64,000 nt of DNA from Patiria pectinifera (GCA_029964075.1 CM057141.1:10044001-10108000); one strand, 5' to 3'; positions 10,664 through 23,165 are shown, counted from the first letter of the stretch. Notes: generated by a model not told the origin, from the letters alone. Program-made: numbers and translations.

Positions 10664-12159
10664 TTTTTTGGCTTTTCCGCTGAACAGCGGAAAAGCCTTT
10701 GTTTTTGTTCTGATTTTTTTTCTTTCTTCTTTTTGATCTTTTTGGGTCCACCTCAAATCTCATTGACTTTGTACATGTTTTTGGTATGACCCACTTTTGA
10801 CCTAAAACAAAGTCCTATTTCGATGAAACTTATCTCAGGTAAAGACCCAATAGTGAAGTTGTGTCCCGAAGAGTGACGTCATGATTATGTCATCATGGGT
10901 CATGTGACGTCATCACAAACGTGCATTTTTTGAAGTCCTATATCTACAGAACTGTAAGTCTGATTGGGTTGAAATTCGGTATGTTGGTAGACCGGGATGT
11001 GTTATAGGTTAAAATTGAGGTGACGTCATGATGACGTCATTGTGCAATTTTATATTAATTTTTGAATTTTTGGACCTTTAAGCCATAACTCACAAACCCA
11101 ACATGCACAATTGAAAATTCTTTTTGTATTATGTTTGCCCAAAATTTTGAAAAAAGTGGGACGTCACGATGACGTCATCAAAAATGCCATTTTTGAAAAC
11201 ACATATAAGGGAAGGCCCAATCGTCATGAAACTTGGTGGATAGGTAGATGGTGTCACAAATATGCAAAATCTGAAATGACGTCACCATGACGTCATCGGT
11301 TGAGTTTTTATGATTTTTTTTAAATATTTAGAATTTTATTACACTTACAAAATTGTACAATTTGTTTCATTGGATTAACGTCAAACTTAGTGCACATCAA
11401 GACCACAATAGCAAATATGTACACTGGCCGGTATTGTTGCGATGACGTCATCATGGGACACGTGACAGCATCACAAACGTACATATTTTGAAGTCCTATA
11501 TGTACAGAACAGTAAGTCCAATTGGGTTGAAACTCGGTATGTCGGTAGACCGGTATTTGTTATAGATAAAAAATGAGGTGAGGTCATGATGACGTAATCG
11601 TGCGATTTTATATGAATTTTGAATTGTTGGACCTTTAAGCCATATCTCACGAACGCAACATGCAAAATTCAAATTTCCTTTTGTATTTGGTTTGTTAGGT
11701 AATAGGTATATACACAATTTTTTTTAATTTGTGACATCATGATGACATCATCAAAAACGCAAATTTTCAAAACACATATAACAGAAGTTCCCATCGTCAT
11801 GAAACTTTGTGGATAGGTAGATAATGTCACAAGAATGTGCAATTTAAAATGACGTCACCATGACGTTATCGCTTGATATTTGTATGATTTTTTAATATTT
11901 AAGATTTTATTCCGCTTACAAAATTGTACACCTTCTTTCAAGACCCTAATGAAAACATGTGCATTGACAAGTGTTGTTACGATGATGTCATCACGGGACA
12001 TATGACGTCATGTTAAAAGGTGTAAATTTTAAAGTCCTATATGTGAAGAATTTAGTCCTGTACTAAACTACAGTATCTTCTTGCATATGGACAAAACACC
12101 CCCCCCCAAAAAAAATACGGAAAAGCCCTATGTTCTGTTCTGAACAGACATAGCTCTAG
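10664..12159 (+). repeat. Array 1 unit 2, with matched terminal motifs
   Basis: A perfect-stem hairpin at 10670-10697 (GGCTTTTCCGC ... GCGGAAAAGCC) opens the unit. CGGAAAAGCC at 12118-12127 near the 3' end is complementary to the left stem. A TCTGTTCTGAACAGA hairpin and CTAG close the unit. Several worn copies of the 150-bp internal module lie between. Confidence 0.65.
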
Positions 12160-13140
12160 TTTGTGTTTTTTCCAGTCATTTTTGCCCAAAGTAGGCCTAT
12201 TTGTAAACGTATTTTTGTTACCGGCACTTTGGCCACTAAAATCACTCCGATTGCCTTTATACTCGGCACACACTTAGACCAGCATCTGCAGTTGATCCCC
12301 GAACATTGACGTCATCATGAAGACATCACGTGTCACGTGACATCACAGTTTATGCGATTTTTCTGTTGTGACCATTTTCTAGCAGAATTCGGCTAGATCT
12401 GACAGATTGGGCTATATCTCCAGAACTACAGGTCCGATTGGGTTAATAGTTGGTATGTACCTAGACCGGGATGTCTTATAGATGAAAATTAACTTGACAT
12501 TATGATGAAGTCATCACGTGACATATGACGTCATATAAAAGAAACATATTTTGAAGGCCTATATCTACTGAACTACAGGTCCGATGGGGTTGAAAGTTGG
12601 TTGTACCTAGACCGGGATGTGTGTTATAGATGAAAATAGAAGTGACGTCACGACGTCATCATGGGTCACGTGACATCACGTGACGTCACGTTAAAGATTA
12701 ATAGATCTTTGAAAATCAATATAAAATCAATTGTGAGAGACCTGAACTTAACGTTTGCGGGAATCGATAGAATAATCCAGAGTCTTCATTTTTGATATTA
12801 TGTGCAAAATCATGTGACCCTTCCTTGGAAGTGCCTTGTAATTTAAAATTGGTGAAAGGTGTGAACTTACTTTCAACGATGTATGCTCTCATGGCTAAGT
12901 TGTTATTTCCAAATAAATTATAGTTATAGATGCAAATTGATGTGACGTCATTATGACGTCATCACGTGAAATGTGACATCATAATTCAAAGCCCTATGAG
13001 AATGAAATCACATATTATATGACACAATTTATTTTAAACAGAACTACACATCCTTCCTTGAAGTAGTTGAAACTTTACATGTCACATGTCACAAAAAGTT
13101 ACCGAAACAGCCCCGTGTTTGTCCACAAACATAAATCTAG
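12160..13140 (+). repeat. Array 1 unit 3
   Basis: This unit belongs to the second subfamily. Its 3' end reads ACCGAAACAGCC, then the hairpin TGTTTGTCCACAAACA (13117-13132), then CTAG. The 5' part begins in a T-rich stretch ending TTTTTTCCAGTCATTTT and lacks a clear 5' hairpin. Confidence 0.6.
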
Positions 13141-13431
13141 TTTGTTTTTGTTTGTTTGTTTTTTCAGGCAAATTTTTGTTTGTTTCATGAGGCAATCTCA
13201 TTTCAATTTCTATAATTGTTTAAAAAAAAAAAAAAAGAAAAAAAAGAGACAACAGTCAACACTCGACAGTTAAAAAAACCCTGTTCCGAAACAAACAAAA
13301 AGTGGACAGTTGGAAGTTTAGTTCAAATGTAAAATGTTGAGGATTAGGAACTTGTTTTAAAGTTGAACTCTGAACCAGCTTTAGTTGATCTCCTTTATCA
13401 AGTGGATAAGTGTTTGGCTTAAAAGGGGAGA
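13141..13431 (+). other. 3' untranslated part and polypurine tract of element A
   Basis: This T- and A-rich stretch with no ORF ends in AAAAGGGGAGA at 13421-13431, the expected polypurine tract, directly before the LTR. Confidence 0.55.
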
Positions 13432-13634
13432 TGTAATGAATGTGTGCATTCATTATTTAACTCTGCCACTTATAATTATGCATAGCGCCCTCTATTGTCT
13501 AGAGCATATAACCATGTGAGTGTGTAGTCCATGTAGGCAGCCATCTTGTTTTAATAGACACAATACACTATTCTTAGCTAGCTGAAACATCTCAAGTGTG
13601 CTTCTTATTCAATCCGATTCATCCAATCATTACA
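13432..13634 (+). repeat. 3' LTR of element A
   Basis: 203 bp, TGTAATG...ATTACA. From about 13505 on it matches the LTR at 284-511 almost base for base, with a 4-base gain (TAAT) and a 3-base loss. Its left 70 bases are unrelated to that LTR. Confidence 0.85.
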
Positions 13635-13730
13635 ACTTCATCATGACGTCACTTCAGATTTTGCATACTATTAACAGTATCTACCTGCCCACCAAGTTTA
13701 AAGACATTCGGACTTACTATGTTCAACCTT
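13635..13730 (-). repeat. Inverted fragment of the TGACGTCA repeat family
   Basis: Read on the minus strand, this stretch matches the part of the array units with AAACTTGGTGGGTAGGTAGA and TATGCAAAATCTGAAGTGACGTCA (compare 10260-10320). It shows that element A landed in or beside an older copy of the same repeat in opposite orientation. Confidence 0.6.
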
Positions 13731-16700
13731 ACATGTTCAACCCAGGGGAACTGGTCTTATTTATCCCAGGACTCCAACCCACACCTATTATCCTACAAAT
13801 ATATTTATTAGCCTAACGAACAGGTGAGCGGCTACCCAAACAAAAGGGGGGGGCAATTAACAAAGGGTGGACTAAGCCTAGGGGCTGTTCGTTTGGTGGA
13901 AAATTACCACTGTTTTGTGATTGAGTTAAACACTTGAATGGAATTAGAGCAATACAAATAGCGACAATAGGCCTCAAAGTGAACTTGGGTAACCCTCCAA
14001 AGATTCCAAAGATGATTATCGATAGGATTTATTCAAGACTGTCAATCATCAATAGATTTGTTCAATAATCACAGCTTAACAATAATATACAACAATGCAC
14101 CCTTAACAATAATGTACGAGGTGATGAATTATATCTCACATATTATTGCCTAACAATCCTCACTGCTTATAACAAGGGTCACTTTATAGTAAACTTAAAC
14201 ATAACCCTCATGTGGTCAACTGCACCATGTGTAACAAACTTATACAATGTACAATTCCTGTTACGAAATAGCCCAGTTCCAATAACCTTCACATAGATTG
14301 AGCTGCCTCAATAACTGTAACACAAGAAGGGTAACTTAACCCAATTTACCGTCAAGGCAGGCTATACTATGTAATCCAAATAACCCTCACACGAATTGAG
14401 CGGTCCCAATAACTTTCTCTCTCATTCCCCCGGACCTGCTAACAGGACGCTGGGATACTCTGATGAATTCACGTTCTGATTGGTTGGATTTTGCGTGACC
14501 TGTGACCTGCGCGTCATCACCCTCATGACTCTACAAGATTTGAAACGGCCATTAAGACTGATTCATCACTCTTTTAGTCTAGTTCAGAGACGGTTTTTTT
14601 CGTTGAAAAGCGTAATAATGTAGGAAATTCTGTAAAACTTATCTCTGTTGTAAATTTACAATTCCCGTCACTTGCTCGGGCTCCGTTTCGAATCACGAAC
14701 GGTCAATTTGCATTATGCGACGCTCAAAATTTTGTCCACATGGTCCGCAATGAAACAGAAATCACATCCAGTATGGAATGTGCGCATTTCTATGGGACGT
14801 TTTTCAGATAGCAGTTGTGTACATTGGCTAGATGCGGTCTTGAACAGCTGCAGCCAGATGCTTTATACATAGGTCATAGGCCTCTTCCTTTATAAGATTC
14901 TGTGAAGCTCATCAGCGTATCCCAGTGTCCTGTTTGCAGGGCGGGGGGGTACGAGCAAACTTCGAGTAAAGTTTCGTGCAAGAGCTGCAAACATGGGCGT
15001 CGCCAGGATGTTTCTAGAGGGGGGCAAAACATGTTTTCCCAAAAAAAATCCTGTTTTTCTCAACATTTTCTCGACTTTATCAGTTTTAGAGGGGGGTAGG
15101 GACATTTTGCCTCCCCCACCAATTAAATTTGCGCCATTATGACTTCTTGCCTCTTTTCTTTTTTTTCTCTTTTTTTTTTTTTTTTGGCTTTTCCGGGGAT
15201 GTTGCAACCTGACGCCACTTTTTTCTTCATATATCTAATGAAGGTCATTCATTGCAAAAATGATGATTCAGTGCCAAAATCCATCATCTACCCAGTCGTC
15301 AGGTCAGAATTGTCGGTGTACATGTAGCAACATTCAACCTATGGTCGCAGACTCTCCGCTCAAGTTTATGCAACCAACAATAACCGTAAGTGTTACATAA
15401 TTAAATTATGTTTATAAAGAATTAAGAGTTCAGAGAGATCCAAAGTTTAAGTCGAATTTAACTGGGGACAAATTGTTGAATTTAGTATCGAGGAAATATT
15501 AGATGTTGATAAAATGGAAACATGCGTAAGCCAATTGAAATGATTGATTGTGAACTACAAATGAACTTGTGGAAATTCGATGTTAAAAGCAAGCCAAGAA
15601 TTATGATGAAGAAAGAGTATGGTTTAAAGATGAGTTTATTATTGAATGGAGACATGTTGTGTTTAAAGGAATCATAAAGGTTTTAAGAGACTTATGAAAG
15701 CCACAAAATATTGCATGGGTTTTGGATAATATTTCCTGTTACAGATGGCCGACCCCTTCAACCAGACTTTTGCTTGACCCGCTTTGCATGATCTGAGGGA
15801 TTTCCACTGACAGAGGACCATTGAGCCTAGCAGTAGCAGTGAGCACCAGATCAACCGTCGGGTCGCTGAACGGCAAGTTACAAGTAACTCAAAGGAGTTC
15901 TATTGAACACCGTAGTAATTTTTTTTTTTACGAACTGTTTGGGGAATTAATATATAAAATTGTAATTCAAATCCAAAAGAAGTGTAAGAAGATATATTGG
16001 TCAGTGATTTTGATTGGTAATTATTGTATTGTGTTTATCAAGAAATTAAGGGAAGCAAATCATTGTACAAAAGCCAGTGAATACTATTTAAAGAAAATTG
16101 TCAAAACCCAAGATAGGGTGAAGAAGTACTGTAAGACTTTATTCTCGACATCAAGATCGTTTGTAAATAAATTGTAAATAAGTTTCTGTTAAACTTAAGT
16201 TCCAAAGTTTTGATTATTTTGGTGTGAGATTTAATCCGGGGTCACCAAATACTATTAGTTAGATTTGAGGGTGACAAAGACATGAATCTGGGACTGAGAA
16301 ATATTTCCAATTTTGTTAGGGAAAAAAGTTCTTGTCTCTCCATAGACTTTGTACACAATGTGGAAGTGGTGCGTGTGAGGTTGCAACATTTTTTCCAGGC
16401 TGCATCCGATTCAATTAACAGACTGTCTAGAGCACGTCCACGCCCAGTGAAAATACGCGGGGACGCGCTGACAATATTTCGTAGCCATACATGTAGCTCT
16501 GTGCATATAGCTAATAGGGTTTGTAGCTCTATGCTCCGTGGAAGCCTGTTTCGGACACGGCCTGAGCTGAGGCGCCCGCCAGACATTGCATGGCCTTATG
16601 GGATACTTACCCAAGTAACCGGCTCGGCGAATCGGTTACTTAGGCCAGGCTCGAGTAAGCACGAGAAGTCACGTGAGAGGTAAATCGAACGCTGTCGCAC

Positions 16701-17881
16701 TTGCACGAGTAGCGCAGGGGAAATAATCGAACGCACTGCTTATTTAACTGAAACACAACAATAATAAATTAATGGATACTCACAGCCATCATTGTGGAGT
16801 TTTTGGAACCTTGACTTCATTTCCAGTTTTAGCTTTAGGATTCCTTAAGAGTGTACCGTGAAAGAATGCTGCTCAAGTTGTATTATACCAGGCCAAACTT
16901 TTGAGGTGTCCTCTTGGTTTGGATTGATAAAATGATTTTGAAGCCAGAGATGAAGCAGAAGCTAGGGATAAAGTGTTTTCAAAAGACTTCACAACCCCTT
17001 TAACAGGGCTATTAAATACTAGAGCCCTAACTTGCTATATAAAGTGAAGCCTACTGTACGCATACATGTTTGTGCACAAACCTATGGAAAACTAGAATAC
17101 AGCTACTTGTATATCTGCACTTGTATTCTAAGCTGAGCTAATTAATGCCAAATACCAAAAGACACAATCACTATTAAATGAGCGTTTTATTTTGCTGTGC
17201 GCAAACGCAAACATGTGCATCATACTTTTAGAAAATGTCGTTGTTCACGTTTGTTGTGCTTGCGTGTTGCATTTAGAGTACATCATTCCGAATTCATTCC
17301 ATCTAATTTCATTATGTTCTACAAACACGCCCGTTAATTCAAAATGCCATACAATGACGACCGTGATTAATATGATAGATGATGTGAGTATTGCATAAAT
17401 TGTACAAGTGGAAGGCTTAAAATTTAATTCGCCTCTTGCCATGTCAGGCTTATTTTTCCAGTATTATTCTTATCCAAGTTTGCCAAAGGTAATGAAGGAT
17501 CAGGGTTCTGTATAAATCGCTTATAAATTATGTATATTTAATGACATAATTTACCTCACATGTGATTATTTATCCTTCAAGCTACATGTTAAAGATTCAA
17601 ACGGTAGGTGCACAAATCAAGATTAAGGACTGACTCTCACAGGTAAAACAATCAACTTTCAGTGAATAATCATCCTAGCAAAGGATCAAATTGGACATAA
17701 AAACTGCTCCTACAGAACCACTAATTCATCATGAGCTGTCATATGTAGTGTGTCAGTTGTTAAATTCGAACTTGGAATTCTTCTCGCATCACTTATCCCT
17801 GCTAAGTAGTTTTTTTTCTTAATTAGCAGGTACTGAAATTGAACATTAACTTGAAACAAGTCATAATTCTCCAGAACTCGA
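13731..17881. other. Non-coding stretch, no gene recognised
   Basis: No ORF here shows a recognisable domain. Visible items are short: a G-rich patch with AGGGCGGGGGGG near 14938 that resembles the inverse of sequence at 27695, a T-rich tract near 15160-15186, and a slightly more GC-rich block at 16430-16680 whose 133-residue plus-strand ORF (16282-16683) matches nothing I know. The block could be a worn repeat or an unrecognised exon. Confidence 0.4.
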
Positions 17882-18000
17882 TCACTCATTGCATAGCTTT
17901 GTTAAGGGTGATGAACATTCTATCTGAGCTAGTTTCTCCTCCTTCAAGCGTTGGATTGAATTCATTAGGTCATCAAGTCGGTTTCGCTCTGAATCGTTAT
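17882..18000 (-). CDS. Putative last exon of an unidentified host gene
   Basis: On the minus strand, a pyrimidine-rich stretch ending CTCCTGCTGTAG (the AG of an acceptor) precedes an open segment. It begins with two bases completing a split codon and reads NDSERNRLDDLMNSIQRLKE and on to a TGA at 17884-17882. The peptide is charged and heptad-like, suggesting a short coiled coil. Its entry phase (needs one base from the previous exon) matches the exit phase of the putative exon at 24388-24493. The gene is not recognised. This is an inference from splice-like borders and phase only; a chance ORF remains possible. Confidence 0.35.
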
Positions 18001-18500
18001 CTACAGCAGGAGAATAACACAAACATATATTGAATTAAGAATTTGGTATTCAACTTTTGCTCTGTAATGGCGTATGTGCATGAACTGTAGAGGACAATCT
18101 CTGATCAAATAACAAGAGGAAATTAAGGGTAAAGAACATTACTACCTGTCAGTAAATTTGTCCAAAATTGGCCATGCTGTCCAAAACAAGATTGTCGTGC
18201 TGTCAGTTTCTATAAAACATAGTTTTACCAGGCCAATGCACTTAAGGGTTCGTACAACTGAAAAAGTCCAGCTCTTAAGAAGGTATCTCAAGTATTTTTA
18301 TGACATTGAACCCTGAAGATACATGATTGCAATAGCTTGGATGTATGTGTCTTCCAAGATAGTGGAGGAAAATATATATTTATTACAACAGAAAGAGTGT
18401 CTGTTAAACGTAGTTTGGTGTGTTCTTAATATTTTTCCGGACTTTGGGAAGTGAAGCATGTTGAATCTGACCCTTTCATAGAGAGAAAGTGCCCCCTTTA
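18001..18500. other. Non-coding stretch, no gene recognised
   Basis: A/T-rich sequence between the putative exon and the Gypsy remnant; nothing identifiable. Confidence 0.4.
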
Positions 18501-18529
18501 ATGTTAACTGTTTGGGAAAAAATCACCGC

Positions 18530-19475
18530 ATGAACTTGAATGGAGAGCTTCCACAGCAATACAGGAGATCCACAGGCACAACCGCCTGCTAGAACTGGCA
18601 CCAAAGTTAGATCTGGGTATGAAAATGATCAGAGTTGGATGCCATTTGAGTAAAGTTGTCCAAGGCATGTCCATCCTCCTCGATCCTGTATCCCGTTTCA
18701 TGTCAGAAAGAAAGTCGAGAATGAGCTGGACAAACTGCTTTGCCTTGACATCATTGAGCCTGTACGCAATAAGCCAACCCCATAGGTTTCACCCATCCAC
18801 GTGGTCAAAAAGCCTAATCGACCATGCGAGATTCGTATGTGTGTTGATATGCGAAACGTAAACACTGCCATCAAGCGAGAGCGTTACATTACACCCACCA
18901 TCGACGACATTCTTGCCCAGGTCAATGGATCCATTATCTTCAGCAAACTTGACCTAAACGCAGGTTACCACCAAGTGGAATTGGCTCCCAAGTCTCACCA
19001 TCTGACTGTGTTTTCAACACACAAGAACCTGTTCCGTTACAAGCGTTTAAACTTCAGCGTTTGCTCTGCAGCCGAAGTTTTCCAGAACGCCATCTCTTCT
19101 GCGCTCCGCGGCCTCGCAGGCACACTCAACATCAGCGACGACATCTTAGTGTTTGGCCGCACTCAACAGGAACACGACGCACGCCTCACAGCCTGTCTGC
19201 AACGCATTCACGAATGTAACCTGACTCTGAACAGAGACAAGTGTAGCTTCGGCAAATCACGTGTCGAGTACTTCGGACATGTATTCAGCTCCACCGGCAT
19301 CTCCCCCGGCAAGAAGAAAGTAGATGCCATCCAAAATGTACCTGACCCTACCAACACAAGCGAAGTACGCAGCTTCCTTGGACTGGTCACGTACTGTAGC
19401 CGGTTCATACCTGATCTTGCCACCGTTTCCGCGCCCTTCTGCGAGTTGACAAAGAAAGACACACCCTGGCAATAG
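18530..19475 (+). pseudogene. pol: Decayed Gypsy pol: reverse transcriptase
   Basis: From about 18690 one frame reads PFHVRKKVENELDKLLCLDI, then a TAG where relatives have tryptophan (P*VSPIHVV near 18783). The ORF from 18801 then continues with RMCVDMRNVNTAIKRERY, FSKLDLNAGYHQVEL, FRYKRLNFSVCSAAEVFQN and ISDDILVFG. The catalytic motif is therefore ISDD, not YxDD. The thumb and connection regions are present (FLGLVTYCSRFIPDL). The frame ends at a TAG after KKDTPWQ at 19473-19475. Nonsense codons and motif loss show an inactive, old copy. Confidence 0.85.
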
Positions 19476-20390
19476 GAACCTGAACACCAGCTAGCACTCC
19501 GCCAGATCCGCGAAGGAGTTGCGCATTGTTGGAAAAATGAACTCGTAGTTGATGCCAGCCCAGTTGGCCTAGCTGGTAACCTCGCCCAATGCAATGACAA
19601 GGATGAACTTTTGATCGTTGCTCTAGCGAGCAGATCACTAACGCCCCAAACTCGATCGCATCTTTGCCACATTCTGCATGCTGAAGGTAGTCTGCACTGA
19701 CAACGGACCACCCTTTAACAGGACAGAGTTTTTATCCTTCACAGCCTACCTGGGGTTCCATCATCGGAAAGTCACCCCACGTTGGCCCCGCGCCAATGGG
19801 GAGGAGGAATGCTTCATGAAAACAGTCAAAAAGACGTATCGCACTGCAATTGCTGATGGCATGCCATGGAAGCAAGGTCTGTACAAGTTCTTGCAAAACT
19901 ACCGTGCAACACTGCATGCCACAACAGGAGTTGTACCTGCTGCACTACTCTGACAGGCCACTCCACACCTGTCTCTTTGAAACTCCACACAAGTCTCAGG
20001 CCAAAGCCGCACGATCCCGAGACGCACGCAAAAAAGCGACAGTGAAGCAATACGCAGACAACAAAGAACACGCTCGCCCCAAAGACGTCAACATAGGTGA
20101 TACTGTTCTTGTCGACGCGATGGACTAGTCGCGAAACACCAAACCCCATACCACACACATCCCTACACAGTCACCGCTAAGAAGGGATCGATGGTGACAG
20201 CTCAGCACGGCTCTCACAGGGTCACACGCAACGTCTCGAGATACAAACGCATCCAAACCAGAGCACCACCCCAGCAGGAAGAGTCTGACATCGACGACAT
20301 GGCTACCACCACACTTGCACCAGCACCACGCAGGAATCCCCCACGAAACCGCCATCCACCTGTACACCTCAAGGACTTTGCCAAATAGAG
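19476..20390 (+). pseudogene. pol: Decayed Gypsy pol: RNase H trace and integrase
   Basis: After the reverse transcriptase only a trace of RNase H remains; most of that domain and the integrase zinc domain look deleted around 19640-19680. The integrase core is recognisable in the ORF at 19678: CTDNGPPFNRTEFLSF and RANGEEECFMKTVKKTYR give the second D and the E of DDE. The C-terminal part continues in a shifted frame (KQYADNKEHARPKDVNIGDTVLV near 20045-20125) and ends about 20387 with a PPRNRHPPVHLKDF-type tail. No LTRs were found on either side. Confidence 0.75.
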
Positions 20391-22170
20391 ACTGTAGATG
20401 GACACCTGCATGGTTTGTACCACTAAGTTGAGTGAGAAAATGTATACTCACATTTTGCTCTTGTTTGTTGTTATATAAAGTTAAAATGCCTGCTAAAAGT
20501 GTAACCTGGTTCACATTAATTCTGAAAATAAGGCATACTCTAGAGACATCAAAATAAGGACACTCAAACAGTTCAGAATTTATTTCGACATTGTTTTATT
20601 CAATCATCATCTTTAAATTCGCCAGATTCCATTTTCACATGTGCATGACTTTTATTCAAGGTGGAACATGTGGAAAAGGATGTAGTACTCATTAATCTAA
20701 ATTTGTCACCTAAGGCGCCCCATACCGATCGAGAATAAAGGCCAAAGGTGCGATTCTCTTGCTCATTATCCAAGTTTAGGCTCTCGGAGCTTACAGGGGG
20801 GGGGGTGTTTCACATTATTTTATTATTTTTAATGAATTTCTATGGAAAAAAATTGACAGAGCTGTGTGTTTTTTTACCCCAAACACCTTCCCCGATCTAC
20901 ACCTATACACTTCTAAGTTGCTCTAGTGGCTTATTTCCTGACCATTGACAGGGTTTATTTTGACTGCCCCCAACAAAATATTTCATCCCCCATAAAGTTT
21001 AGAGTCTGGTGCCGCCACTGAAAATTGCCCATCGAAAGCACAATTAGTGCCTCAATCGCAACATTTTAATTGTGCCCCCTCTCAAGATTGAAACTGGTCC
21101 CTACAAAATTATAGTGCTCTTCACAATTATTTGTAACTTGTTTTAGTGAACAAAATGGTCACTGAACTGGCCATCAAAAGCAACAGTGTCCCTCTCGTGA
21201 TAACAAAAAATGGTCTCTCTACATAATGTCAAGGTAAAAGAAACACAAAGAGCAAAATGGACAAGATGTGATGCAATCAAGGTAAATGAGTCGTTTGTCA
21301 GAAATTTTAATTTGGAGATACAGGCCAAAATAGGGCCACTTCATCGCATCACTTCATCACATTGCTTGGTGTTCCAACTTCCATAATTTTTGCACTAAAG
21401 ATGGTATCAGCATGCGGTTTTCACAGCAGTAATGCTGAGGTTGTACTCTCTTCAAATCTGTAATAAAAAAAATATTTGACCAGGGTCGACAAACGACTCA
21501 TGTAGCTCTATCGCGCATCACATATTCATAATTCGTTCCTCATCATACACATGTAGGTTTATAGTAAAATGAACAGGACCATATTCTTTTCTTCTACTTT
21601 CACACCGACTGAAGGTGCCCCTTTTTCTGAGCAAGTGCCCCATTTTGGTGTTGCCCCCCCCCCCAGTTTGAAAAGCCTTCCGCCACCCCTGATCCAAAAG
21701 GGATATTTCTTTTACTCACCCTGTACAATGGTATTGTATTCTTGCAGAAAAGAAAAAGAAAGGCTGACGAGAAAGATAAAAAAAAGGAACATTGTAATTT
21801 TTTCATAGAAACTTTATATTCTGACCAGTACTGCATATCCCTGATCATGAATTGACTTTACTAACCCTTTACAAAGTGATGAATTTGAATGTGATTTACA
21901 GATTTTATTTTTGACCTTTCCTGGCAATTCCTACAAGTGTGCAGAAATTGTAAATTGTTTCAAAAAAAATTAGCACACAGAATGATTTGGGAATTGAGAT
22001 AATAATGGTTTAATAGTTATATACATATATATTTTTAAAAAATCTTCAGTCAATTTCTCTTTTCCACTTATAATTATTATGCATAAACCTTTTCAGTTTT
22101 CCTTCATGGTACAAAATTGATGAAAAAAATCTAAATAAATCAAATACGTACACATGTATATATCAATTGA
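20391..22170. other. Non-coding stretch, no gene recognised
   Basis: Low-complexity runs (G-run near 20800, C-run near 21660) and A/T-rich DNA. No ORF with a domain and no paired terminal repeats were found. Confidence 0.4.
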
Positions 22171-22179
22171 TAGTAAGGA

Positions 22180-22450
22180 TTGATACATAATGTTCTGTCA
22201 GAAGCCAATATGGCCCATCAAGCTGATGTTTATCTCCAGTTTCAGCGGCATGCAATGACAGAATATTTCTATTCCCCTGGATGGGATGCCAGTCCATCAC
22301 AGGTTAATGCTGGTACCCATTTATACTCCTGGGTGAAGATAGGTGGGGGTGAAGTGGCTTGCCCAAGGACACAACTTTGGCCAGCAGCTGGATTTGAACC
22401 CTGTTATGTTCTATTCAACGCAAGACTATCAACATACAACTTTACAATGT
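22180..22450 (+). repeat. Old interspersed repeat resembling a widespread invertebrate family
   Basis: The stretch with CTGGATGGGATGCCAGTCCA, a CCTGGGTGAAGATAGGTGG-type segment, GCCCAAGGACACAA and GGATTTGAACCC has the texture of a common dispersed repeat of marine animals. I recall the pattern but cannot name the family. It includes a spurious 90-residue ORF. Confidence 0.4.
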
Positions 22451-22740
22451 AGTGTTTTTTTTTCTAGACCTCTGGTCAGAAGATTAGGTCAGAAGAAGTG
22501 GTGGCACAGATATATAGCAAATGACTTTCCAATGGCCATAATCAATCCTAGTGCGACTATAGGTACAATTTGCCAAAAATAAAAAATTACGAACAATCGG
22601 TGTTATAACTTTTTTTGGCAAAGGTAAGTCAATGCAAACATGTCTTAAGTGACTTAATGCCACTTACTGTTAATTAACTGCTGAACAACTAGCATAATAA
22701 GGCGAATGACAAGGCGAAAAGTGTTCACATCCCTCCAGTC

Positions 22741-23165
22741 ACCATCATGGACCTCGACTTCGCAGACAACATCAAATTTGACCTCAAATGTAGCGGAGCA
22801 AGCCAGAAGGATGCTGCTGGTGGTCAAGAGAGTGTAAGAAGGTCATGCTACAGCTCAATGCCAAGAAGACCAAGGTCATGGCATTTAACACTGACGACAC
22901 CACTGTTACTGCCATGGATGGTACTGTGCTAGAGGTTTGCAGGGTTTCAAGTACTAGACTGCTTTGATCGCCTCAACGGAGCAGGGGCCTACAGATGGAG
23001 CGCACTCCACAACATGAAGTCAGCATAGAAATCTGAGCTCAGAGATGACCTCAAGTGCCGTATATTCATCGGCACAGCAGAAGGCACTGGATGGGTGCTA
23101 CATGCACATCCTGCACTTGGTGCTCAATGGCTATGAGAGGACTACATGCGAAGGTGTAAATTAAA
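22741..23165 (+). pseudogene. Remnant of a non-LTR (LINE) reverse transcriptase
   Basis: Pieces in shifting frames read DLDFADNI (from the FADD catalytic motif of LINE reverse transcriptases), QLNAKKTKVMAFNTDD, TVTAMDGTVLE and, further on, RWSALHNMKS, ELRDDLKCRIFI and a CYMHIL-type segment. The order matches the palm-to-thumb part of RTE/CR1-like LINEs. Frameshifts and stops make it a pseudogene. Neither end of the element is visible. Confidence 0.65.

Larger units (their letters stand above)
9661..13140 (+). mobile_element. Array 1: head-to-tail Helitron/Helentron-like units rich in TGACGTCA
   Basis: Three similar units in the same orientation end at CTAG motifs at 10660-10663, 12156-12159 and 13137-13140. 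Each CTAG follows a short hairpin by a few bases. Within units, a module of about 150 bp recurs: a cgattgggttgaaa-type stretch, a cgggatgtgttatag-type stretch, then TGACGTCATGATGACGTCAT. There is no coding frame. The array interrupts the 3' untranslated part of Gypsy element A. The CTAG end with a preceding hairpin is a Helitron 3' hallmark; the absence of Rep/helicase makes the units non-autonomous. The family assignment is inference. Confidence 0.6.
284..13634 (+). mobile_element. Ty3/Gypsy element A, split by nested insertions
   Basis: In order: LTR 284-511, primer binding site, gag 549-1334, pol 1244-3473, then the nested element E (3474-8724), the rest of the integrase (8725-9561), a short 3' untranslated part, a 3.5-kb Helitron-like array (9661-13140), more untranslated DNA with a purine tract AAAAGGGGAGA (13421-13431), and the LTR 13432-13634. 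Without the insertions the element would be about 4.6 kb, normal for Gypsy. It carries a nonsense codon and small indels in RNase H and is not autonomous. No target duplication can be scored, because the left LTR is shared with an upstream copy. Confidence 0.85.

Noticed and set aside
16282..16683. 133-residue plus-strand ORF as a possible gene
   Set aside because: No recognisable domain, no clear splice borders, and an equally long ORF on the other strand; left as unassigned.
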